DNA of 64,000 nucleotides from Sphingobium jiangsuense (GTDB taxonomy: Bacteria > Pseudomonadota > Alphaproteobacteria > Sphingomonadales > Sphingomonadaceae), in NCBI RefSeq assembly GCF_014196495.1, contig NZ_JACIDT010000001.1, forward strand, positions 248,001 through 312,000, written 5' to 3'. The notes under the pieces were generated by a model that saw nothing but the letters and a program-made list of their open reading frames with translations, had not been told where the DNA came from and did no database searches. Made by a program: the position numbers and the translations under genes. This document shows, one piece after another, positions 1 through 8,567 of this stretch (its first letter is position 1; each line of letters starts with the position of its first letter).

Positions 1-2
1 AT

Positions 3-770
3 TTCCCGATCATCGCCGAAGGCGAGCTGCCGACCCGGTTCGAGCTGCCCGCCGAAACGCTGAAGCAGATCATCGACAAGACCCGCTTCGCCATCTCGAC
101 CGAAGAGACGCGCTATTATCTCAACGGCATCTTCTTCCATGTGTCGGACGACCCGCAGCCTGTGCTGAAGGCGGCGGCGACGGACGGCCACCGCCTCGCC
201 CGCGTCACCGTGGCGCGCCCCGACGGCGCGGAGGGCATGCCCGACATCATCGTGCCGCGCAAATGCATCGCGGAACTGCGCAAGCTGCTCGACGAGGTGG
301 AAGGCAGCGTGGACATCGCCCTTTCCGCCAGCAAGATCCGCTTCGGCATCGGCAATGCGATCCTGACCAGCAAGCTGATCGACGGCACCTTCCCGGATTA
401 CAGCCGCGTCATCCCGACCGGCAACGACAAGCTGCTGAAGATCGACCCGCGCAGCTTCGAGGAAGGCGTGGACCGCGTCGCGACCATCGCCACCGAAAAG
501 ACCCGCGCGGTCAAGATGGCGCTGGACCGCGACAAGATCACCCTGTCCGTCACCAGCCCGGAAAACGGCACCGCGGCCGAGGAAGTGCCCGGCGACTATG
601 ACGGCGAAGGCTTCGAAATCGGCTTCAACGCGCGCTATCTGCTCGACATCCTCCAGCAGATCGAGGGCGATACGGTGGATCTGCACCTCGCCGACCAGGC
701 CGCCCCGACGCTGATCCGCGAAAGCGATACCTCCCCCGCGCTCTACGTGCTGATGCCGATGCGCGTCTGA
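3..770 (+). CDS. dnaN: DNA polymerase III beta subunit (sliding clamp), 3' part
   Basis: This is the C-terminal part (255 residues) of the replicative sliding clamp, the ring that tethers DNA polymerase III to DNA. The reading frame is open from base 3, so the gene starts before the window. Visible family features are the segments reading TRFAISTEETRYYLNGIFF and ATDGHRLA in the middle domain, the FPDYSRVIP stretch, and a C-terminal end in VLMPMRV, which matches the usual (Y)VLMPMRL-type clamp terminus. Codon usage and GC are like the neighbours. A hairpin right after the stop probably ends the transcript. Confidence 0.95.
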   Translation, partial: FPIIAEGELPTRFELPAETLKQIIDKTRFAISTEETRYYLNGIFFHVSDDPQPVLKAAATDGHRLARVTVARPDGAEGMPDIIVPRKCIAELRKLLDEVEGSVDIALSASKIRFGIGNAILTSKLIDGTFPDYSRVIPTGNDKLLKIDPRSFEEGVDRVATIATEKTRAVKMALDRDKITLSVTSPENGTAAEEVPGDYDGEGFEIGFNARYLLDILQQIEGDTVDLHLADQAAPTLIRESDTSPALYVLMPMRV

Positions 771-796
771 CAGGTTCGGGATCGAAGAAAAACGGG

Positions 797-832
797 AAAG
801 CGGGTGGTCCGGTGGGATCGTCCGCTTTTCTT
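797..832 (+). terminator. Probable rho-independent terminator of dnaN
   Basis: AAAGCGG (797-803) pairs with CCGCTTT (822-828), and an inner GGTCC/GGATC pairing extends the stem. A TTTTCTT run follows at 826-832. It lies 27 bases after the dnaN stop and before the ribosome binding site of the next gene. Confidence 0.5.
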
Positions 833-854
833 ATGCCTGCAAGGAGGTGCACGC

Positions 855-1292
855 ATGTCCAAAGGCGCGCGTCCGGTCTGGATACTGGCGGCGATGATGT
901 TGGCCGGCTTTCCGGCGGCGAACGCCCTCTATTGGCCCGAACTCAAAAAGGCGGGTGTCCTGCCCGTGAATGCGGACAGCATCGGCCTGCCTATCTTCAG
1001 CAGCGTCATTCTGGCATTTCTGCTCTCGCCTCTTGTGCTGGGCGTTACCTGGCTTTGCCTGCGACGGTCCAACCCCGCCGCCCGGCCGAAGATATGGCGG
1101 AACGACCTTCCCTTTGCCAGCGCCCTTTCGCTGTTGATATTCGGCGGCGCGGCCGCGTTTCTGGCGGCGGGCGAGCTTATGGGCAACTATTTCGGCCAGC
1201 CATGGTATGAATATCTCTGGCCCGCCCACAGCTTGCTCTGCATTGCCTGGCTGCTGGCCCTGCATACAGCGGTGATGAAGAGAATGAGCTGA
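855..1292 (+). CDS. Small four-helix membrane protein, unknown function
   Basis: A 145-residue protein I do not recognise. It has four hydrophobic stretches, at about residues 8-26, 46-70, 84-108 and 118-138, with basic residues between the second and third, so it is very likely an integral inner-membrane protein. The ATG at 855 is chosen because AAGGAGG (841-847) lies 7 bases upstream. An in-frame start at 804 would fall inside the dnaN terminator hairpin and lacks such a site. It stands alone between dnaN and the ArsR pair, and nothing around it suggests a role. Confidence 0.65.
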   Translation: MSKGARPVWILAAMMLAGFPAANALYWPELKKAGVLPVNADSIGLPIFSSVILAFLLSPLVLGVTWLCLRRSNPAARPKIWRNDLPFASALSLLIFGGAAAFLAAGELMGNYFGQPWYEYLWPAHSLLCIAWLLALHTAVMKRMS

Positions 1293-1352
1293 GGGCGGCC
1301 GCGGACTCTCTCCACCGTTCTCGCCGCCGGCAAACCCGTTTTCCGACAGTCA

Positions 1353-1369
1353 TTAAACCGATCGGTTGA
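1353..1369. promoter_or_regulatory. ArsR-type operator, copy 1 (overlaps -35)
   Basis: A perfect 12-bp palindrome AACCGATCGGTT (1356-1367) sits in the context TAAACC-N4-GGTTGA. Its right end contains TTGACT (1366-1371), a good -35 element. GATAGT at 1388-1393 is a possible -10 after 16 bases. The same TAAACC-N4-GGTTGA pattern recurs at 1393-1408, which argues for a specific repressor site, presumably for the ArsR protein encoded immediately downstream. Confidence 0.6.
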
Positions 1370-1391
1370 CTTTTCCTCCATCAAGAGGATA

Positions 1392-1408
1392 GTAAACCAT
1401 ATGGTTGA
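1392..1408. promoter_or_regulatory. ArsR-type operator, copy 2 (spans the start codon)
   Basis: A perfect palindrome AACCATATGGTT (1395-1406) lies in the same TAAACC-N4-GGTTGA frame as copy 1, 39 bp downstream, so the two sites are not far from four helical turns apart. The ATG of the ArsR gene (1401) lies inside the palindrome. Binding here would block transcription start or early elongation. Confidence 0.6.
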
Positions 1409-1724
1409 TAATCGACTCGACGCCACCTTTACCGCGCTCGCGGATCCGACGCGGCGCGGGATGCTGGCGGCGCTGGCGGAAGGCGAGAAGGCGGTCAGCG
1501 AGCTTGCCGCCCCCTATCGGATGAGTCTGGCCGGTGCCGCCAAGCATGTGGGGGTATTGGCGCGCGCGGGCCTGATCGAACGGCGGAAGGTGGGACGGCG
1601 CCAGCTCTGCCGCATCAGGGCCGACCGGCTGAAGGATGCCAGCGAATGGCTGGCCCAGTGGGAACGGTTCTGGACCACCCGCCTCGACGCTCTGGAATCG
1701 GCGCTGAAGGAGGATCGAACATGA
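1401..1724 (+). CDS. ArsR-family winged-helix transcriptional repressor
   Basis: A 107-residue winged-helix regulator. The N-terminal stretch with ALADPTRRGMLAALAEGE and the recognition-helix region around MSLAGAAKHVGVLARAGLI are typical of the ArsR subgroup paired with SRPBCC/AHSA1 proteins. No cysteine metal-binding motif of the ELCVCDL type is seen, so it probably senses a non-metal signal. The stop overlaps the next gene by four bases (ATGA), giving a tight two-gene operon. Two near-identical palindromes over the promoter and start codon suggest autorepression. A purine-rich AAGAGGA (1383-1389) may serve as its ribosome site, but a near-leaderless mRNA is also possible from the promoter geometry. 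Confidence 0.88.
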   Translation: MVDNRLDATFTALADPTRRGMLAALAEGEKAVSELAAPYRMSLAGAAKHVGVLARAGLIERRKVGRRQLCRIRADRLKDASEWLAQWERFWTTRLDALESALKEDRT

Positions 1725-2248
1725 CGGACGCGGACAAGATTTCCACCGACACCCTGCGCTTCGAACGGCTGCTCGACGCGCCTGTCGAGAAGACATGGCG
1801 CTATCTCATCGATCCCGAATTGCGGGCGCGCTGGTTCATGGGCGGGCCGACCGATCCCAAGGTTGGCGGCGGGATCGGGCTGACCATGGACCATGACCGG
1901 CTTTCCGATGGCGAGGTGGCGACGCCCGAACGCTACCGCCCCTATATCGGCCACAGCTGGGAGGAACGCATCACCCGCATCGAGCCGCCCCATCTCCTGT
2001 CCTTCACCTGGGAGGGAGGCGAGGCAGGCGAGGTGACCTTCGAGCTGCATGAAGAAGACGGCAAGACCCGGCTCGTGCTCACCCACAGAGGCCTTCGCGG
2101 GCGTGACGACGCGATCAATTTCGGCGGCGGTTGGCACTCCCATCTCGCGGTGCTCGAACGCAGGCTGCGGGGCGACGCGGTGCCCGATTTCTGGGCGCTC
2201 CACGAACAGGCCGAAGCGGCAATGCGGGCTGCATTTGGCGGGGCGTGA
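1721..2248 (+). CDS. SRPBCC (AHSA1-like) domain protein
   Basis: A 175-residue protein of the START/AHSA1 ligand-binding superfamily. FERLLDAPVEKTWRYLIDPE at the start and the RWFMGGPTDPKVGG, TRIEPPHLLSFTWE and GGWHSHLAVLERRL segments are typical. Such proteins hold a hydrophobic ligand in a helix-grip fold, and the ligand is unknown here. The ATG at 1721 overlaps the ArsR stop and follows AAGGAGG (1707-1713). A longer in-frame start at 1646 would overlap ArsR and is unlikely. It is probably co-regulated by the ArsR protein. A shared terminator lies at 2555-2582. Confidence 0.85.
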   Translation: MTDADKISTDTLRFERLLDAPVEKTWRYLIDPELRARWFMGGPTDPKVGGGIGLTMDHDRLSDGEVATPERYRPYIGHSWEERITRIEPPHLLSFTWEGGEAGEVTFELHEEDGKTRLVLTHRGLRGRDDAINFGGGWHSHLAVLERRLRGDAVPDFWALHEQAEAAMRAAFGGA

Positions 2249-2340
2249 GCGGGCCGGTTTCCGATACAGGTCCCATGTGAACCTCGCTGCGGAATGGCGG
2301 ATGCGGGTGGTTAGCGGACATATCGTGCTGGAGTAGAAAG

Positions 2341-2484
2341 TTCACGCGGAGACGCGGAGGCGCGGAGAAGGACGTTCCGGGCCGCAGGCCCCATTTCATT
2401 CTCCTTGTGTCGGTTGCCGGGGTGAATGACGAGGGAAAGCGCTTCGCGCTACTATCTCTCCGCGTCTCCGCGCCTCCGCGTGAA
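2341..2484. repeat. Intergenic element with 28-bp inverted arms of GCGGAG units
   Basis: The left arm (2341-2368) and right arm (2457-2484) are 28-base inverted copies with two mismatches. Both are built from CGCGGAG-type steps and start or end in TTCACGCGGAG / CTCCGCGTGAA. The 88 bases between them hold no gene, only a small AGCG...CGCT hairpin. This resembles the short palindromic elements scattered between bacterial genes. The rest of 2249-2626 holds a terminator and a short tandem duplication. Confidence 0.65.
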
Positions 2485-2554
2485 ACCAATCTTCTACGTC
2501 CGCTTCTGGCCGCAACCTGCCATGCAGCGGTCCCGGTCATAGCGCCGCCAACAA

Positions 2555-2582
2555 AAAAGCCCCGGCGCGAACCGGGGCTTTT
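2555..2582. terminator. Bidirectional rho-independent terminator
   Basis: AAAAGCCCCGG (2555-2565) and CCGGGGCTTTT (2572-2582) form a perfect 11-bp stem with a 6-base loop. The A-tract before it and T-tract after it let it act on both strands. It separates the rightward SRPBCC gene from the leftward purH gene. Confidence 0.85.
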
Positions 2583-2623
2583 CCATATTCTCCGCTATCC
2601 GCTCCATATTCTCCGCTATCCGC
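2582..2623. repeat. Exact 21-bp tandem duplication
   Basis: Bases 2582-2602 and 2603-2623 are identical (TCCATATTCTCCGCTATCCGC) and head to tail, lying between the terminator and the purH stop codon. It is probably a slippage duplication with no clear function. Confidence 0.85.
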
Positions 2624-2626
2624 CGC

Positions 2627-4216
2627 TCAATGGCGGAAATGGCGCATGCCGGTGAAGACCATGGCGAGGCCCGCGTCGTCGGCGGCCTTGATCACCTCCT
2701 CGTCGCGCATCGAGCCGCCCGGCTGGATCACCGCCGTCGCGCCCGCCTCGACCGCCGCCAGCAGGCCGTCGGCGAAGGGGAAGAAGGCGTCCGACGCGAC
2801 CGAGCTGCCCACAGTGCGGGATGCTGCCCAGCCATAGGTCTCGGCGGCTTCCTTCGCCTTGGCGGCGGCGATGCGGGAGCTGTCGCGGCGGTTCATCTGG
2901 CCCGCGCCGATGCCCGCCGTCACGCCGTCCTTCGCATAGACGATGGCGTTCGACTTCACATGCTTGGCGACGGTCCAGGCGAACAGGCAGTCCTTCAGTT
3001 CCTGCTCGGTCGGCGCCCGCTTCGTCACGACCTTCAGCATGTCGCGCGTCACCACGCCGTTATCGCGATCCTGCACCAGCGCGCCGCCCGCGATGATCTT
3101 GGTCGTCTGGCCGGCGCGCGCCGGATCGGGCAGGCCGTTGGTCAGCAGCAGACGCAGGTTCTTCTTCTTCGCGAACGCCGCCTTCGCCGCTTCATCGGCG
3201 CCCGGCGCGACGACGACCTCGGTGAAGATTTCGGTGATCGCCTCGGCGGTGGGGCCGTCGAGCGGGCGATTGACCGCGATGATGCCGCCGAAGGCCGACA
3301 CGCTGTCGCATTCCAGCGCGTTCCTGTACGCCTCGGCCAGCGTTTCGCCGGTGGCGACGCCGCAGGGATTGGCGTGCTTGACGATCACCACGGTCGGCGG
3401 GCCGTCGCGGAATTCGGATACCAGCTCCAGCGCCGCGTCGGCGTCGTTGTAATTGTTGTACGACAGCTCCTTGCCCTGCACCTGCACCGCCTGCCCGATG
3501 CCCTGCACGGCGGGAACCTGCGGCACATAGAGCGCCGCGCGCTGGTGCGGATTCTCGCCATAACGCAGCATCGAGACGAGCTTCGTCGGCATCGAACGGC
3601 TTTCGGGATAATCGACGCCTTGGTCGACCTTGGCGAACCAGGCCGCGATCATGCCGTCATAGGCCGCCGTCGCCGCATAGGCCTTGGCCGCGCACAGGCG
3701 GCGGAAGTCGTAGCTGGTCGCGCCGCCCTTCGCGTCCATCTCCTCGATCAGCCGCGTATAGTCGGCCGGGTCGGTGACGATCGTGACGCTCTCGTGGTTC
3801 TTCGCCGCGCTGCGCACCATCGAGGGGCCGCCGATATCGATATTCTCGATGATCTCGTCGCGGTCCGCGCCCTTGGCCACGGTCTGCGCGAACGGATAGA
3901 GGTTGACGACGACCAGATCGATCGGCTCGATTTCATGCTCCCGCATGGAGCCGACATGCTCGGCATTGCCGCGCACCGCAAGCAGGCCGCCATGCACCTT
4001 CGGGTGCAGCGTCTTGACGCGGCCGTCCATCATTTCGGGAAAGCCGGTGAGGTCGGAAATGTCCGCCACGTCCAGCCCCGCGTCGCGCAGCGCCTTCGCC
4101 GTGCCGCCGGTCGACACCAGCGCCACCCCGTGCCGCGCCAGCGCCTGCCCCAGTTCGACAAGCCCCGTCTTGTCGGACACCGACAAAAGCGCCCGGCCGA
4201 TCTTCACGTCCGTCAT
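2627..4216 (-). CDS. purH: Bifunctional AICAR formyltransferase / IMP cyclohydrolase
   Basis: The 529-residue enzyme carries out the last two steps of purine synthesis: formylation of AICAR with 10-formyl-THF, then ring closure to IMP. The N-terminal IMP cyclohydrolase (MGS-like) domain shows [26 protein letters not shown] and [13 protein letters not shown]. The transformylase domain shows [26 protein letters not shown] with the catalytic Lys-His, and a terminal TGMRHFRH. The length is standard. It is the last gene of a leftward run (rsmB, rpe, heparinase-like, purH), 79 bases after the heparinase-like gene. Confidence 0.97.
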   Translation of the reverse strand: MTDVKIGRALLSVSDKTGLVELGQALARHGVALVSTGGTAKALRDAGLDVADISDLTGFPEMMDGRVKTLHPKVHGGLLAVRGNAEHVGSMREHEIEPIDLVVVNLYPFAQTVAKGADRDEIIENIDIGGPSMVRSAAKNHESVTIVTDPADYTRLIEEMDAKGGATSYDFRRLCAAKAYAATAAYDGMIAAWFAKVDQGVDYPESRSMPTKLVSMLRYGENPHQRAALYVPQVPAVQGIGQAVQVQGKELSYNNYNDADAALELVSEFRDGPPTVVIVKHANPCGVATGETLAEAYRNALECDSVSAFGGIIAVNRPLDGPTAEAITEIFTEVVVAPGADEAAKAAFAKKKNLRLLLTNGLPDPARAGQTTKIIAGGALVQDRDNGVVTRDMLKVVTKRAPTEQELKDCLFAWTVAKHVKSNAIVYAKDGVTAGIGAGQMNRRDSSRIAAAKAKEAAETYGWAASRTVGSSVASDAFFPFADGLLAAVEAGATAVIQPGGSMRDEEVIKAADDAGLAMVFTGMRHFRH

Positions 4217-4295
4217 GATGTTCCTGCTTTCCTTCTGTTATAATGGCCCCTGCGGCGGCAATGCCGCACGAGATCACCCCTGTTCCTGGTTGCGC

Positions 4296-6047
4296 TTATC
4301 CCACCCGTTTCAGCAGCCAGCCGAGCGAGCTGCCGCCCGGCTCGGCTGTGGCGCTGACGACCAGCTGCTTCGTCCCGTGCGGGCGGCCGTCGCCGTCGAT
4401 CCAGACGCTGTCCTCTATGCCGAGCGTGCCCGCGCCGCAGCGGAACTGCCACAGCGCGCCCATGTCGATGCGCAGCAGCGCGCCCTGCCCGTCCGCCGTC
4501 AGCGAGGCGTCGATATGCGGCGCGAGGTGGAAGCGCAGCACATAGGGCGCGGCGACCGGCCGCTTGCGCCGCTGGGCGGGCAGCAGCATGTCCTCGCCCC
4601 GTATGTCGCGGCCGTCATTGCTGATTTGCAGCAGGCGGCGGTGCACATAGCCGAAGCGGCGGACATAGCCGTCATGGCTCAGTTCCAGGCGGCTGCCGTT
4701 TTCCAGCTCCTGCCGGTGCAGCTCCACCTCGGTAACGCCGCGGCCCAGCGTGCCGTCGGGCAGGATCGCGGTGGAGTTGCTGTCGTCGAGCGTCAGCGTG
4801 CTGTGCGCGGCGGTGGTGCGCAGGCCGCGCGCGAAATCGGCCGGGATCATCGGCCCGGCAAAGGCCGCGCCGCCGCAATTGACGATCAGCCGGTCGGCCC
4901 CGTCGCTGATCTCGATCGCGCCGGTCGAGGCGCATCCGGCCTCCGCCAGCTGGGCGACCGGCGGCGGAGCGGCGTCCACCAGCACCTGCGTCGATCCGGC
5001 GCTGATGCGCTGATAGCCCCAGTCGCGCGCCTGCCGCAGCGGACGGGTGCGCACGCCGGTCGCCGCGAGCAGCGTCTCGACCTGCGCCGCGTCGATCGCG
5101 CCCCCGCCCTGCCAGCTGCCGAGCCCGCCGTCGCCATGGGTAAGGCCGAGCAGCGCGGCAACGGTGCGGTTCAACGTTTCGGTGAGGAAGGCGGGCACCT
5201 CGACACGCACCGCGTCATAGGCGGCGCGCACCATCGTCAGCGCCTCTATGCCGCGCAGCTGGGCGAGCGGCGAGCGGCTGATCGTGCCGCCGTCGCTGTA
5301 GAAGGCATGCTCGATCGCGCGCTTGAGGCCGGTTTCGCCATAGGCCCGGCGCGGCGCCCCGCCCGGCAGCAGCAGCCCCGCCGTCACCACGCCGCACCAG
5401 GCGACGAGGCGGGGCAGGCCGACCGGCGCCTTGTCCGCGCCCCGGTCGAGATGCCGCGCGGTGCGGGCGAAGCAGTTCAACACCAGCGAGCGGTAGACCA
5501 GATCGCCGCTCGACAGGATCAGCGGCGCATAGGCGGCCCAGAACAGCAGACGCCACCCGGCATATTCGGCGCTCCATGCCGGTTCGCTCGGCTTTTCGGC
5601 ATGGGCGGCGAGCCAGCTTCGCATGATGCTTTCAGCCGACGGCGTCACCTGCTCGCGGCTGCCCACTTCGTTGAGATCGCGCAGCCAGCGGAAGCCGTGC
5701 AGATATTCGGCCCAGGCGGGCGACAGGGGCGGCGCTGTGAGATCGAGCCCGGCGATCGGCAGCTTGTGCCCGCGCAGCAGGAAATGCCCGGCGCGGATCG
5801 CCTTTCCGGCGCGCGCGTTGCCGGCGATCATGTCGCGCGGCACCGCCAGCAGCTTCAGCGGATATTTGCCCTTCAGCCGCATATTGTGCAGCGGCGTGCG
5901 CCAGGTCAGGCGATAGAAATGGCTGGAAATCCGCTCCGCCAGCGAGCTTCCCTTGTCGGTCGACAGGCGGATGAGGCGCTTGCCGTCTTCGATGCTGTCC
6001 GCTTCGTCCTGCGCGGGCGCATCAGGCCGGGGGGACAGGCTGTTCAT
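4296..6047 (-). CDS. Heparinase II/III family protein
   Basis: A 583-residue member of the heparinase II/III superfamily (alpha-toroid N-terminal domain, beta-sandwich C-terminal domain), which cleaves acidic polysaccharides by beta-elimination. Visible features are the N-terminal FYRLTWRTPLHNMRLKGKYPLKLL, the central HGDGGLGSWQGGG, and the C-terminal ADFARGLRTTAAHSTLTLDDSNST with the catalytic-site histidine region. No signal peptide is obvious. Its ATG overlaps the rpe stop by four bases (ATGA), so it is translationally coupled to rpe. The true substrate cannot be read from the sequence. Confidence 0.85.
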   Translation of the reverse strand: MNSLSPRPDAPAQDEADSIEDGKRLIRLSTDKGSSLAERISSHFYRLTWRTPLHNMRLKGKYPLKLLAVPRDMIAGNARAGKAIRAGHFLLRGHKLPIAGLDLTAPPLSPAWAEYLHGFRWLRDLNEVGSREQVTPSAESIMRSWLAAHAEKPSEPAWSAEYAGWRLLFWAAYAPLILSSGDLVYRSLVLNCFARTARHLDRGADKAPVGLPRLVAWCGVVTAGLLLPGGAPRRAYGETGLKRAIEHAFYSDGGTISRSPLAQLRGIEALTMVRAAYDAVRVEVPAFLTETLNRTVAALLGLTHGDGGLGSWQGGGAIDAAQVETLLAATGVRTRPLRQARDWGYQRISAGSTQVLVDAAPPPVAQLAEAGCASTGAIEISDGADRLIVNCGGAAFAGPMIPADFARGLRTTAAHSTLTLDDSNSTAILPDGTLGRGVTEVELHRQELENGSRLELSHDGYVRRFGYVHRRLLQISNDGRDIRGEDMLLPAQRRKRPVAAPYVLRFHLAPHIDASLTADGQGALLRIDMGALWQFRCGAGTLGIEDSVWIDGDGRPHGTKQLVVSATAEPGGSSLGWLLKRVG

Positions 6048-6706
6048 GCGCCGCGCAGCCCTCGGATATTGTCGGCATAGGCGGCCGGCCCGCCGCGGAA
6101 GGTCGCGGTGCCCGCGACCAGCACATCGGCCCCCGCCGCGATCACGCGCGGGGCGGTGGCGGCATCGACGCCGCCGTCGACCTCCAGATGGATGGGCTTG
6201 CCCAGCCGCTCGATCTTGGCGCGGATCGCCTCGATCTTGCGCAGCTGGCTGTCGATGAAGCTCTGCCCGCCGAAGCCGGGGTTGACGCTCATCACCAGCA
6301 CGAGGTCGATATCCTCCAGCACATAGTCGAGCGTGTCTTCATGGGTCGAGGGGTTGAGCGAGACGCCCGCCTTCTTTCCCAGCGCGCGGATGCGTTGCAG
6401 CGTGCGGTGCAGGTGCGGCCCGGCCTCCTGATGCACGGTGATGAGGTCGCTGCCCGCCTCGGCGAAGGCGTCGAGCATCGGGTCGACCGGGGTGATCATC
6501 AGATGCACGTCCATCAACTTCTGCGTATGCGGGCGCAGCGCCTTCACGACCATCGGGCCGATGGTGATGTTGGGCACATAATGGCCGTCCATCACGTCCA
6601 CATGCACCCAGTCGCAGCCCGCCTCGTCGATCGCGCGGACCTCCTCGCCCAGACGAGCGAAATCGGCGGAGAGGATGGAAGGAGAGATAAGGACAGGGCG
6701 GCTCAT
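6044..6706 (-). CDS. rpe: Ribulose-phosphate 3-epimerase
   Basis: A 220-residue TIM-barrel enzyme interconverting ribulose-5-phosphate and xylulose-5-phosphate in the pentose phosphate and Calvin routes. ISPSILSADFARLGEEV, VDVMDGHYVPNITIGP (metal-binding His-Asp), HLMI, MSVNPGFGGQSFI, and LEVDGGVDAATAP are all present and in order. It follows rsmB and is coupled to the heparinase-like gene. Confidence 0.97.
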   Translation of the reverse strand: MSRPVLISPSILSADFARLGEEVRAIDEAGCDWVHVDVMDGHYVPNITIGPMVVKALRPHTQKLMDVHLMITPVDPMLDAFAEAGSDLITVHQEAGPHLHRTLQRIRALGKKAGVSLNPSTHEDTLDYVLEDIDLVLVMSVNPGFGGQSFIDSQLRKIEAIRAKIERLGKPIHLEVDGGVDAATAPRVIAAGADVLVAGTATFRGGPAAYADNIRGLRGA

Positions 6707-6809
6707 GAACCCATGGCCTTAGCGAGGAGCGCCGGGCGGCGCAACAGCGCAGGCGCCCGTCCGCGCGTTATTTGCGATCTCTTTCCACAGGGATGCGGTC
6801 AGCCCCGCA

Positions 6810-8144
6810 TCAGCCTTGCTGGCGCACCAGCCGGGCGATGAAAAAGCCGTCCAGCCCGCCCCTGTCGGCCAGCATCGTGGGCAGGGTGCGCACATGGCCC
6901 ATAGCGTCGGCGGCAACCCCTTCGGGCAGCTCCCCGGCCTGCGGCGGGGAGAGCGCGAAACCGGCATGGCTCGCCAGGAAGCGGGCGATCTGGTCCTCCC
7001 CCTCGGCGCGCTCCAGCGAACAGGTGGCGTAGACCAGCAGCCCGCCCGGCTTCACCCAGTCGGCCGCGCGGTCGAGCAACTGCGCCTGTATTCCGGACAT
7101 CTCCGCGATCTGGCGGTCGCCGACGCGATGCATCACGTCCGGGTGGCGGCGGAAGATGCCGGTCGCGCTGCACGGCGCGTCGAGCAGCACGAGATCGGCG
7201 GGAGCTTCGGGCGCCCATGTCAGCGCGTCGCCCTGAACCACGCTCGCGGCAAAACCGCTGCGGGCGAGATTCTCGCCCATGCGCTCCAGCCGCTTCGCGC
7301 TTTTGTCCAGCGCCGTCACCGCCCAGCCTTGCGCGGCGAGCTGCATCGTCTTGCCGCCCGGCGCCGCGCACAGATCGAGCGCGGTGCGGCCCCGTCCCTC
7401 GCCCGCCAGCCGCGCGGGCAGGGAAGCGGCGAGATCCTGCACCCACCAGCGTCCTTCGGCATAGCCCGGCAGGCCCGGCACCGACACCTGATGGCCGATG
7501 CGGACATGGCCGGACATCAGCGTGTCGCCCGCCAGCACATCGTCGAAATGCGCGGTTTCGGCGGGGTCGGCGAGCGTCACGTCGATCGGCGCGCGGCGGG
7601 CGAGCGCTTGAGCCGAGGCCTCCACCACCGGCTCGCCCCATTGGGCACGCCAGCGCTGCGCCACCGCCTCCGGCACCGTCGGCACGTCGGGCAGGCGCGC
7701 CTCGCTGCGCAGCAGGGCGCCGAGCACGCCATGAACGAGGCGGCGCGGCCCGCCGTCGACCAGCGGCAGCGCGGTGGCGACCACCGCATGGGGCGGCGTG
7801 TCGAGCCGCAGCGCCTGCACCAGCGTGAGGCGCAGCACCATGCGCGCCTTCGCATCCTCCGGCAGCGGCTGCGGCGTCGCGCCGTCGATCAGCGCGTCGA
7901 GATCGGCGGTCCAGCGCAGCACATCGGCGGCGATCGCATGGGCGAGCGCCTTGTCGGCGCGGTCGGCCAGCCCCTGAGTCGCGGCATGGAGCGCGGTTTC
8001 CAGCGGTTCGCCGCGCCGCATCACGGCGTCGAGCAGGCGCAGCGCCGCCCGGCGCGCGTCGAGGCCGGGGACGGCGGGCGCGCCGCCGCTCCGGCGGGAT
8101 CCGGCTCGTCTGGTCCGATTCTGGTGGGAAGGGGGCTTTGCCAT
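6810..8144 (-). CDS. rsmB: 16S rRNA m5C methyltransferase (RsmB/Fmu family)
   Basis: A 444-residue fusion of an N-terminal NusB-like RNA-binding domain (about residues 20-150) and a C-terminal SAM-dependent RNA cytosine-C5 methyltransferase. LDLCAAPGGKTMQLA is the SAM-binding motif. LLDAPCSATGIFRRHPDV carries the conserved Pro-Cys, and LLVYATCSLERAEGEDQI has the catalytic TCS cysteine. It probably methylates C967 of 16S rRNA. The ATG at 8144 is chosen, because the frame stays open to 8285 but that extension runs into the upstream sdhAF4 promoter region. It is divergent from sdhAF4. Confidence 0.92.
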   Translation of the reverse strand: MAKPPSHQNRTRRAGSRRSGGAPAVPGLDARRAALRLLDAVMRRGEPLETALHAATQGLADRADKALAHAIAADVLRWTADLDALIDGATPQPLPEDAKARMVLRLTLVQALRLDTPPHAVVATALPLVDGGPRRLVHGVLGALLRSEARLPDVPTVPEAVAQRWRAQWGEPVVEASAQALARRAPIDVTLADPAETAHFDDVLAGDTLMSGHVRIGHQVSVPGLPGYAEGRWWVQDLAASLPARLAGEGRGRTALDLCAAPGGKTMQLAAQGWAVTALDKSAKRLERMGENLARSGFAASVVQGDALTWAPEAPADLVLLDAPCSATGIFRRHPDVMHRVGDRQIAEMSGIQAQLLDRAADWVKPGGLLVYATCSLERAEGEDQIARFLASHAGFALSPPQAGELPEGVAADAMGHVRTLPTMLADRGGLDGFFIARLVRQQG

Positions 8145-8277
8145 GGGAAACAGGGCTTTAACGTTTTTGCTGCACGGGTAAACCCCTGTACGGTAATGGG
8201 ACGAAGGAAGGCGCTTGTGCGCCGTCTTGACCCGGTTATACTTTCGCAGTTGCAATAAGACTTTCGGAGATATCTTC

Positions 8278-8439
8278 ATGGGCAAACGCCCCGATCATGT
8301 TCGCGCGCCGGACTATCTTTCCAAAAGTCCGCCCGTGCCGCAACCGGACCCGCTCGATACCGAGCCGAAGGTGACCGAGGAACTCAGCCCGACCCGCTAT
8401 GGCGATTGGGAGCGCAAGGGCATCGCCGTCGATTTCTGA
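8278..8439 (+). CDS. DUF1674 / succinate dehydrogenase assembly factor 4-like protein
   Basis: A 53-residue protein ending in GDWERKGIAVDF, the signature of DUF1674 (SdhAF4), which in mitochondria and alphaproteobacteria helps mature the FAD-bound succinate dehydrogenase subunit. The start is set by GGAGA (8266-8270) 7 bases before ATG 8278; a longer open frame upstream would overlap the promoter. A possible -10 TATACT is at 8237-8242. It is divergent from rsmB and upstream of galU. Confidence 0.85.
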   Translation: MGKRPDHVRAPDYLSKSPPVPQPDPLDTEPKVTEELSPTRYGDWERKGIAVDF

Positions 8440-8567
8440 AGGACAAGCGAAGGGGCGCGGCGGCATCCGGTCCGGCCGGATGCCGGGCCCGGCCATGCGC
8501 CGGCTCGCGCCCTTTCGGATGAACAGCTTTTTCCCGATCAACAGTTTTCCCGAATACAGGGGGTTTC

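Noticed and set aside
2630-4243. 537-codon open frame opposite purH
   Set aside because: Same composition effect; the purH frame has full domain and motif support.
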